This document shows, piece after piece, positions 58,127 to 64,000 of a stretch of 64,000 bases of DNA. The position numbers and the translations under genes are program-made. Location of the stretch: NCBI RefSeq assembly GCF_016653615.1, contig NZ_CP067393.1, forward strand, positions 434,001 to 498,000, written 5' to 3'. Each line of letters opens with the position of its first letter. Within the stretch, counting starts at the first letter, position 1. The stretch comes from Entomomonas asaccharolytica (GTDB lineage Bacteria; Pseudomonadota; Gammaproteobacteria; Pseudomonadales; Pseudomonadaceae). Under the pieces are notes generated by a model, which was not told where the DNA came from, ran no database searches, and saw nothing but the letters and a program-made list of their open reading frames with translations.

Positions 58127-58319
58127 AATTACTACTTCGTCTATCAAAGAAGTGGCGCGCATTCTATTAAGATTTTAGAAAGTCGTCAAGTAAAAATTGA
58201 AAAAAAGTTAAATTATTTTCTATTTTATAGAAATTTAAATTATTTTTTAAAAGCGCTTGTTCTTATTATTTAAGTTTCGTAAGCTGTAATGTCCTTTTAT
58301 TCATTTGTTAGTTGAAAGT

Positions 58320-59702
58320 ATGCAAGCTATGTCAAAGAGACAGTTTATTCCTGAGGTAAAAGCATTATTCGGGTTAACAATGCCTATTCTGATTGCTCAA
58401 TTGGCTTATACGTCAATGGGGTTTGTTGATGCAATTATGGCGGGGCATTTTAGTAAGCATGATTTGGCAGCAATTGCTTTGGGTAATTCTATATGGGTGC
58501 CTATTTATTTATTGATGACCGGTGTTATTTTAGCCACTACTCCTAAGGTTGCTAATTTATTTGGTGCACGTAATAACAAGGAGATAGGGCCATTACTAAG
58601 ACAGTCGTTGTGGATGGCTGCATTGGTGGTTGTGGTGGTTATTGCATTGCTTGTGAGTGCCCATCCATTGTTACTGGTGATGGGGGCAACAGAAGATACT
58701 GCTGCCCTTACTATGAAGTTTATTTATGGCATAGCAGGAGGAATGCCTGCTATTGCATTTTATCAGGTGTTTCGTTGTTTAAGTGATGGTATAAGTAGAC
58801 CTAGACCAAGTATGGTGTTAGGTGTTATAGGGTTAATTTTAAATATCCCTGTTAATTATGTTTTAGTATTTGGTAAGTTAGGATTTCCTGCGATGGGTGG
58901 TGCTGGTTGTGGAATAGCTAGTGCTTCGGTAATGTGGTTTATGTTTTTTGGTTTTTTATGGTGGGTTTCTTATGGGCCTGCTTATAAAGAATGTGAAATT
59001 TTTAAACGTTTTGATATGCCTGATTGGAAAGCAATAGGAGATTTATTACGAGTAGGCGTGCCTATTGGTATTGCTGTTTTCACTGAGGCCAGTATTTTTA
59101 GTATTATTGCGTTGCTAATTGCTAAGTTGGGTGATGATATTATTGCTGGACATATGATTGCACTGAATTTTTCGTCATTGGTGTTTATGGTGCCTTTATC
59201 TATTTCGATTGCAATTACTGTTCGTGTTGGTCAAGCAATGGGACGTAAAGATCCTATAGCGGCTAGGTTTTCAGCACATACAGGTATTTTACTGGCTTTC
59301 TTACTTTCTTGTGTGTCAACTGTGCTGATGTGGATTTTTAAGGAGTATGTGGCAGGGTTTTATACTACTGATAAGGCTGTATTAATTTTAGCGAGTCATT
59401 TAATTATTTTTGCGGCTATTTATCAGTTACCAGATGCTATTCAGGTTACTTGTGCTGGCGCATTACGGGGCTATCAAGATACAGGAATTATTATGTTAAT
59501 TACGCTTATGTCCTATTGGGTTATTGCTATGCCTATAGGTTATACATTGGGGTTAACTAATTATTGGGGAGAGCCAAGCGGACCAGTAGGTTTTTGGATT
59601 AGTTTAATTATTGGATTGGCATTTGCTTCGGTTATGTTGGGCGCACGTTTTGTCTATCAAAGCCGCTATCAAATCAGTAAGTCAGTTGTGGCTAATGGTT
59701 AG
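58320..59702 (+). CDS. MATE-family efflux transporter (NorM-like)
   Basis: 460 residues with twelve hydrophobic segments and the MATE layout of two similar halves ([27 protein letters not shown] at the N-terminus, [26 protein letters not shown] starting the second half, [11 protein letters not shown]). Expels cationic drugs in exchange for Na+ or H+. Start taken at the first ATG (MQAMSK); an upstream TTG or an ATG three codons later are alternatives. Convergent with tusA, overlapping its end by 4 bases. Confidence 0.92.
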   Translation: MQAMSKRQFIPEVKALFGLTMPILIAQLAYTSMGFVDAIMAGHFSKHDLAAIALGNSIWVPIYLLMTGVILATTPKVANLFGARNNKEIGPLLRQSLWMAALVVVVVIALLVSAHPLLLVMGATEDTAALTMKFIYGIAGGMPAIAFYQVFRCLSDGISRPRPSMVLGVIGLILNIPVNYVLVFGKLGFPAMGGAGCGIASASVMWFMFFGFLWWVSYGPAYKECEIFKRFDMPDWKAIGDLLRVGVPIGIAVFTEASIFSIIALLIAKLGDDIIAGHMIALNFSSLVFMVPLSISIAITVRVGQAMGRKDPIAARFSAHTGILLAFLLSCVSTVLMWIFKEYVAGFYTTDKAVLILASHLIIFAAIYQLPDAIQVTCAGALRGYQDTGIIMLITLMSYWVIAMPIGYTLGLTNYWGEPSGPVGFWISLIIGLAFASVMLGARFVYQSRYQISKSVVANG

Positions 59703-59950
59703 CTATTAGCTTTTTTACGTATCCAATAGTAATAGGTGGTTTCGTCATTATCTTGAGCAATGAGTTGATGTTCTAAAAAATTACAGAACTTAGGAATATC
59801 CCTTTGTGTTGATGGATCAGTAGCAATTATTTTAAGTAGTCCACCAACAGGTAGGTCTCTGATTTTGTTGTGTAGTAGCATGATAGGCTCTGGGCAGAGT
59901 AACCCTGTAGCATCTAATATATCATCTGGTTGTAGTGTATCTTGAGTCAT
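59699..59950 (-). CDS. tusA: Sulfur carrier protein TusA
   Basis: 83 residues. The core [35 protein letters not shown] holds the CPxP motif with the sulfur-carrying Cys19. Delivers sulfur for 2-thiouridine of tRNA and other sulfur pathways. It lies 9 bases after rlmM on the same strand, an order familiar from Pseudomonas. Confidence 0.93.
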   Translation of the reverse strand: MTQDTLQPDDILDATGLLCPEPIMLLHNKIRDLPVGGLLKIIATDPSTQRDIPKFCNFLEHQLIAQDNDETTYYYWIRKKANS

Positions 59951-59959
59951 TCTGTAGCC

Positions 59960-61015
59960 TTAGTTTAAGCGTTGTAAATGGCAGGTGATTTCTTCTCTAT
60001 CATGATAAAGTTGTTTGCAGGTAATTTTAACTTTTATTTGCTGGTTAATAAAATGATCCTGCATTTTTTCCACTAGTCTAACAACTTCTTGATAACGTTG
60101 CTTCATGGGTAATTTTAAATTGACAATAGCTTCTTTGCACCAGCCTTCAGCTAACCATGTTTGCACCATTGCAGCAGTACGTGCTGGTTTTTCTACAATA
60201 TCACAAACCATCCAATTTACTGGTTTGCGTGGCTGATAGGTAAAGCCATCTGCACGTATATGTTCTACTTGTCCTGTTTCCATCAGTTGTGGCTGCATGG
60301 GACCGTTATCAATGGCTGTTACATACATATGCCTTTTTACGAGTTGCCATGTCCAACCACCTGGTGCTGCTCCTAAATCTACTGCTTTCATGGCAGGAGC
60401 CAATCGTGTATCCCATTGTTTGCTAGGGATGAATTGGTGCCAAGCTTCTTCTAACTTTAGTGTAGATCGGCTGGGAGCTTCCCGTGGAAATTTTAAACGA
60501 GGAATTCCCATCGGCCATTTAGCACTGTTATGAGGGAGTGCATATCCTACAAAAACTTTTTGTCCTGTAAAAAAGGTAAGGAGTAGTCTAGGTTTATTAG
60601 GATCATCTATTAATTTACCTGATTTTTTCAGGTGGCTAATAAGGGGTTTCTCGAATTTTCGACAGAAGGTAGATAGGGCTTTTCCTTCATTGGTATCAAG
60701 CATTTCAAGCCAGACACTACCAAATAATGGATACTGTTGTAATGTGTTGAGTATGGTTGAAATTCGATCGCTTTCTGGAAGTTCTATGTATTGACCAATA
60801 GCCCATTGTCTGGGAAAGATAAGATCACTGAATAGTAATTTGTTAATTAGTAGACTGGCCTGTATTGAGTCTTGGCAAATAAATTCGGCATAAGCATTAT
60901 TGGTTTTGCCTCGGGCATAGCCTATAACTCCAAGGGAGTTAGCTTTTTCTGTAATTTCTGCGCAGACTTCACTTTCAAAACCAGCCCGACAATGTAGTAA
61001 AAGGGTATTGATCAC
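59960..61015 (-). CDS. rlmM: 23S rRNA 2'-O-ribose C2498 methyltransferase RlmM
   Basis: 351 residues. THUMP-like N-terminal half and a Rossmann methyltransferase C-terminal half with VDLGAAPGGWTWQL (SAM site), MVCDIVEKPAR and NLKLPMKQRY, fitting the K-D-K-E catalytic set of the family. Modifies the ribose of C2498 in 23S rRNA. Normal length; starts MINTLLLHCRAGFE as in relatives. Confidence 0.93.
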   Translation of the reverse strand: MINTLLLHCRAGFESEVCAEITEKANSLGVIGYARGKTNNAYAEFICQDSIQASLLINKLLFSDLIFPRQWAIGQYIELPESDRISTILNTLQQYPLFGSVWLEMLDTNEGKALSTFCRKFEKPLISHLKKSGKLIDDPNKPRLLLTFFTGQKVFVGYALPHNSAKWPMGIPRLKFPREAPSRSTLKLEEAWHQFIPSKQWDTRLAPAMKAVDLGAAPGGWTWQLVKRHMYVTAIDNGPMQPQLMETGQVEHIRADGFTYQPRKPVNWMVCDIVEKPARTAAMVQTWLAEGWCKEAIVNLKLPMKQRYQEVVRLVEKMQDHFINQQIKVKITCKQLYHDREEITCHLQRLN

Positions 61016-61104
61016 TGTTAAAACTCTTTTAAGTTGTTGTTTTGTATTTTAGCAGTTTTTGACTAATTACTCGCAATAACATCGTTTACAGTTAGCTTAT
61101 ACTG

Positions 61105-62001
61105 TTATTTATTAGGTTGTGAGTGGTTGTAGAATAGTTTAAATAATTCAGGAATAGCAGCACGCCAAGCACGCTGTTTAATACCAAAGGTATGAAGAAT
61201 TTTTTTGCAGGCAAGCACTGCGTATTGGGGTTCTACTGTTGCGTCATTAAAATCTGTGTGTGGTTTGGCAATGATATTTTCGGTTAAATTTTTATCATAG
61301 AGGCGGGCTTCCGCTAAGGCAACTTGACCCCATGCTAATGAGGAGGTAGCTTCCATTCCCCCATAGTGATAGGTTCCCCATAGTTCAAATTCGCAATCAA
61401 GCTGTTGTAAAATACCTAAAATAACACGCGCAGCATCTTCAACGGGTGTTGGATTGCCACGACGATCATCTGCCAGTTGTACTTCTGGAAGTGTTTCGGC
61501 ACGTTTGATTAATCGGCCTACCTTACCATCGTTACTGTAATCTAACAGCCAGCCAAAGCGTACAAGTACGTGTTTGGGGCATTCTTCAGCAACGATTTGC
61601 TCCATCTGCCATAGTGCTTGCCCTAATATTGAAATAGGTAATGGCTCGTCTTCTTCGTTATAGGCGGTAATACGTGTGCCACCAAAAACACGATAGCTTG
61701 AGGGTTGAAATAGAATAATCGATTGTTGATGGCATAGTTTGGCTAAATGTTCTATGGTGTTTATTTGCAAGCTGAGTTTGGTGGTATCTACTTCCCTTGT
61801 TTGAAACCAGTCAAAATAATAGGCTAAGTTAACCACGCAATTAGGTTGCACTTCTTGTAAAAGTGTTGCTAAGTTAGCAGGCGTCCAGCCTTCTTTAGGT
61901 GGCATAGGTGTGTGAAATTCAACGTTTTCTAAAGCACCCTGTTCCAGTAGGGACTGTCCCAGTAAATTACCACCACCTAATAAGAGTAATCGCATTCGCA
62001 T
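61105..62001 (-). CDS. RmlD-like sugar-nucleotide/NAD(P)-binding protein
   Basis: 298 residues. N-terminal Rossmann motif LLLGGGNLLGQSL, CVVNLAYYFDWF, FQPSSYRVFGG and GQALWQMEQ; the YxxxK of SDR enzymes is replaced (ALWQMEQ). This suggests a RmlD/NAD-epimerase-like fold that may lack the classical activity. Part of the chromosomal backbone upstream of rlmM. Exact role unknown. Confidence 0.75.
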   Translation of the reverse strand: MRMRLLLLGGGNLLGQSLLEQGALENVEFHTPMPPKEGWTPANLATLLQEVQPNCVVNLAYYFDWFQTREVDTTKLSLQINTIEHLAKLCHQQSIILFQPSSYRVFGGTRITAYNEEDEPLPISILGQALWQMEQIVAEECPKHVLVRFGWLLDYSNDGKVGRLIKRAETLPEVQLADDRRGNPTPVEDAARVILGILQQLDCEFELWGTYHYGGMEATSSLAWGQVALAEARLYDKNLTENIIAKPHTDFNDATVEPQYAVLACKKILHTFGIKQRAWRAAIPELFKLFYNHSQPNK

Positions 62002-62123
62002 AATAACTAGTTTGTCTGTTCGCAGCCATTAATAAAATAATATCAACATTATGCCATGTTACATTAGATTTTGTTAATGGCGAAAGCAAAATTACAATTT
62101 GCTTTTATTTTGTGATAATGAAT

Positions 62124-62762
62124 CTATTTTTGGAAAACGACTCTACCTGATGGTCTTTCTTTCATATTAGTTAAGTAGGGTAGAAGATTTTTGGTGTTAT
62201 TAAATAGGGCTTCAGATTCAGGTGTTTGTGCTACATAGTCAAGCATAGGTGTCAAAATAGCATCTGCCATACTATAAAATGTACCACAGAAAAAAGGCTT
62301 ATCAGTCAGTTGCTTATCTAATAATTCTAATGTTTCTATTACTTTAGGTTTTATCTCATTAATTGCTTGTTGTCGAATAGTTTTATTGGGCCCTTTAGGA
62401 AAGGCAAACTCTACAACATATTGGCGAATGAGTATTTTGTCGATATAAAGGCTCAAGGCATTAGCCCATTCATCAACAAGCGCGATTGTCAAAGGGTCTT
62501 TAGGAGTTAAGTTATTTGGCTTAGAAATATTATCTAGAAAGCGGCAAATGGTTGTTGTTTCAAAAATGGCTGTATTATTGTAGATCAATACAGGTACTTT
62601 TTTAAAAGGGTGATATTGTTTTAGTGCTTCACTGCCTAAAGTAATGTTTTTACCATCAATTTCTAGGCCATAAGTGTAGTTAATAGCTAGCTCTTCACAA
62701 TAGAGGCGGACAGTACGTAAGAAGCTACTAAATTCAGGCCCTAAAATATGTGGTGTTAGCAT
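62124..62762 (-). CDS. Glutathione S-transferase family protein
   Basis: 212 residues. Thioredoxin-like N-terminal domain (SSFLRTVRLYCEELAINYTYG, FKKVPVLIYNNTAIFETTTICRFLD with the cis-Pro and Glu-Thr glutathione contacts) and an all-helical C-terminal domain (FFCGTFYSMADAILTPMLDYV). Cytoplasmic glutathione conjugation or reduction is likely; substrate unknown. Confidence 0.85.
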   Translation of the reverse strand: MLTPHILGPEFSSFLRTVRLYCEELAINYTYGLEIDGKNITLGSEALKQYHPFKKVPVLIYNNTAIFETTTICRFLDNISKPNNLTPKDPLTIALVDEWANALSLYIDKILIRQYVVEFAFPKGPNKTIRQQAINEIKPKVIETLELLDKQLTDKPFFCGTFYSMADAILTPMLDYVAQTPESEALFNNTKNLLPYLTNMKERPSGRVVFQK

Positions 62763-62793
62763 TAATATTTCTCCATTATTTTTAATAAATATT

Positions 62794-62820
62794 CCTTGCT
62801 ATATAGATTTCATAGCAAGG
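62794..62820 (-). terminator. Terminator of DUF3141 gene
   Basis: CCTTGCTAT / ATAGCAAGG, a 9-bp stem with a 9-nt loop, downstream of the minus-strand DUF3141 gene, followed by an AT-rich stretch. Confidence 0.55.
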
Positions 62821-62831
62821 AGTATGTTCCA

Positions 62832-64000
62832 TTAAACATTAAGAATATGTTTGATTTTTTCTACTAAACGTTGTTGCTGGGCGCATAGTTTGCCTGTGGT
62901 GGTAGCTTTTGTGTCTTCCGCAAGTAGGCTAAAGAATTTTATATAGGTTTCTTTATCTTTAGGTTTGCTAAGCAGTTTAGGTAGTGTTTGTAGTGATTTT
63001 TCTGGGTAATAATAGCAGAGTAATTCTTCTCTACCTCTAATTTGGCGGACATCAGCGATTTCAAATGAACCAAGCAGGTGTAGGTATTTTTGTACACTTT
63101 CTTTTTTGGTTTCTAAATAGTCAAGGGTAATGTGTTCACCGTCTTTTTCTAAAAGAAGTATGGTTCTCACGACTGCTGCGATTAAACCACCTTTATTAAT
63201 ATCGAGTAGTGCTTGTTGCACAACAGGTTGTTTGGTGGGGTCTTTAATCTTATGCGGTTCTCTAGGTTCCATACTCTTGTTGTCTTTTTGGATAAGGTAT
63301 ATGCCAAAAGGTGAGGTATAGATTGAGAAGAATAGAGATTCTGTGATGGTATCGCGAATATCTCGATAAAGATTTAAGTTGGTTTCAATGGTTTCTGAAA
63401 TGGCTTCTTCTAATATGGCAAAAGGATTATTAGAGCGATCAGTAGGTAGTCTATTAGCCCTTACTTTAGCAGCTATAGGTTGTAGCATATTCATAAATGG
63501 GTTAAAAGCACTAGATACAGCCCATTTTTCTATCCTTGAGGGATGCATTTCACGAATTAATTCTGCCGTATTCTCACTGGCATAAGCTTGAACAATAGGT
63601 TGTGCAAATAACTCGTAAGCTTTTTGGTTAAATTCGGAAATGACTTCAACAGCCTTAAAGGGTTGTTCATCCACGCGTTCATATTTATTGAGTTGTTTTG
63701 CAATATCTTCTAAACGATATTCTACAAAGGATACTTCATATTCAGGATCTTGTCCGTTTTTGACTGATTTTTCAGTAATCTTCATCCCATATAAACCAGG
63801 ATTTAGTGCTTCAATGTTATCAAGAACAGGTACCAGTTCTTTGTATTCTTTACGAGCTACTTTACCAGAAACAAAAACACCCAAATGTCCAATACTTTCA
63901 TGAAGCAGACCTACAATGACTTGACCTCTTGCTTTAATTTCGTCTGTGGATGAATAAATATCAGCTATCCAATTAAAGGCTTGTTGTGGTGGTGTAATAT
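62832..64000 (-). CDS. DUF3141-family protein (polyhydroxyalkanoate synthase-like), 5' end outside window
   Basis: The frame stays open to the last base, reading ITPPQQAFNWIADIY and LLHESIGHLGVFVSGKVARKEYKEL, a signature of the DUF3141 family. These are large proteins of 700-800 residues with an alpha/beta-hydrolase N-terminal half like PHA synthases. Only the C-terminal 390 residues are seen; an internal ATG or TTG near 63,884 is not the start. Function not established. Confidence 0.85.
   Translation of the reverse strand, partial: ITPPQQAFNWIADIYSSTDEIKARGQVIVGLLHESIGHLGVFVSGKVARKEYKELVPVLDNIEALNPGLYGMKITEKSVKNGQDPEYEVSFVEYRLEDIAKQLNKYERVDEQPFKAVEVISEFNQKAYELFAQPIVQAYASENTAELIREMHPSRIEKWAVSSAFNPFMNMLQPIAAKVRANRLPTDRSNNPFAILEEAISETIETNLNLYRDIRDTITESLFFSIYTSPFGIYLIQKDNKSMEPREPHKIKDPTKQPVVQQALLDINKGGLIAAVVRTILLLEKDGEHITLDYLETKKESVQKYLHLLGSFEIADVRQIRGREELLCYYYPEKSLQTLPKLLSKPKDKETYIKFFSLLAEDTKATTTGKLCAQQQRLVEKIKHILNV

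Overview
The window comes from an AT-rich gammaproteobacterium. The right-hand backbone (MATE transporter, tusA, rlmM, a sugar-nucleotide reductase-like gene, a GST and a DUF3141 gene next to tRNA-Gly and tRNA-Glu) has a Pseudomonadaceae flavour. With the low GC, an insect-associated relative such as Entomomonas is my best guess, but this is inference from gene content and not a database match.

From about 58.05 kb to 64 kb the DNA is ordinary chromosome. Everything to the left is accessory DNA stacked on the 3' end of tRNA-Gly(GCC). Three P4-type tyrosine integrases (19.0-20.3, 30.9-32.2 and 56.5-57.7 kb) all point the same way. Each is followed on its right by the tRNA-Gly 3' end or a copy of it: the true tRNA at 57,970, an exact 26-bp copy at 32,537 and a degenerate copy at 20,518. 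I read this as three islands integrated in tandem: island C (left of 20.5 kb, left end not seen), island B (20.5-32.5 kb) and island A (32.5-58.0 kb).

The three islands share a plan. Each carries a type VI secretion (T6SS) effector-immunity module on its left: a VasX-like pore-former in C; an M23-like/EF-hand/amidase effector in B; and VgrG, a DUF4123 adaptor, a VasX-like effector and two immunity-like genes in A. Next comes a second, smaller tyrosine recombinase, preceded by a structured leader and a promoter-driven, terminator-ended small RNA candidate. In A and C a cargo slot follows, then an STY4528-like island replication gene and the P4-type integrase. No T6SS structural operon is present, so these look like mobile effector and defence depots that rely on a T6SS encoded elsewhere.

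Defence or toxin candidates accompany the effectors. Island B has an AAA-ATPase/subtilase pair of the ietAS type and a RadC-like gene. Island C has an Mrr-like nuclease. Island A has two consecutive two-gene systems that I cannot match to a named family: a protein with two HEPN-like RxxxxH motifs plus a possible ADP-ribosyltransferase-like partner, and a PIN-domain protein plus an unknown partner. It also has a decayed PAAR gene with an orphan immunity-like gene.

Islands A and C share two long direct repeats of about 1.8 and 2.2 kb that bracket unrelated cargo: in C a GC-richer cluster of exported hydrolases, an aldo/keto reductase, a cupin-carboxymuconolactone decarboxylase protein and a LysR regulator; in A an MmcQ/YjbR-like gene and an unknown 453-residue protein. 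Several genes are decaying: two zinc-ribbon pseudogenes, an amber-interrupted STY4528 copy, a fragment of an immunity-like gene and a small membrane-protein remnant.
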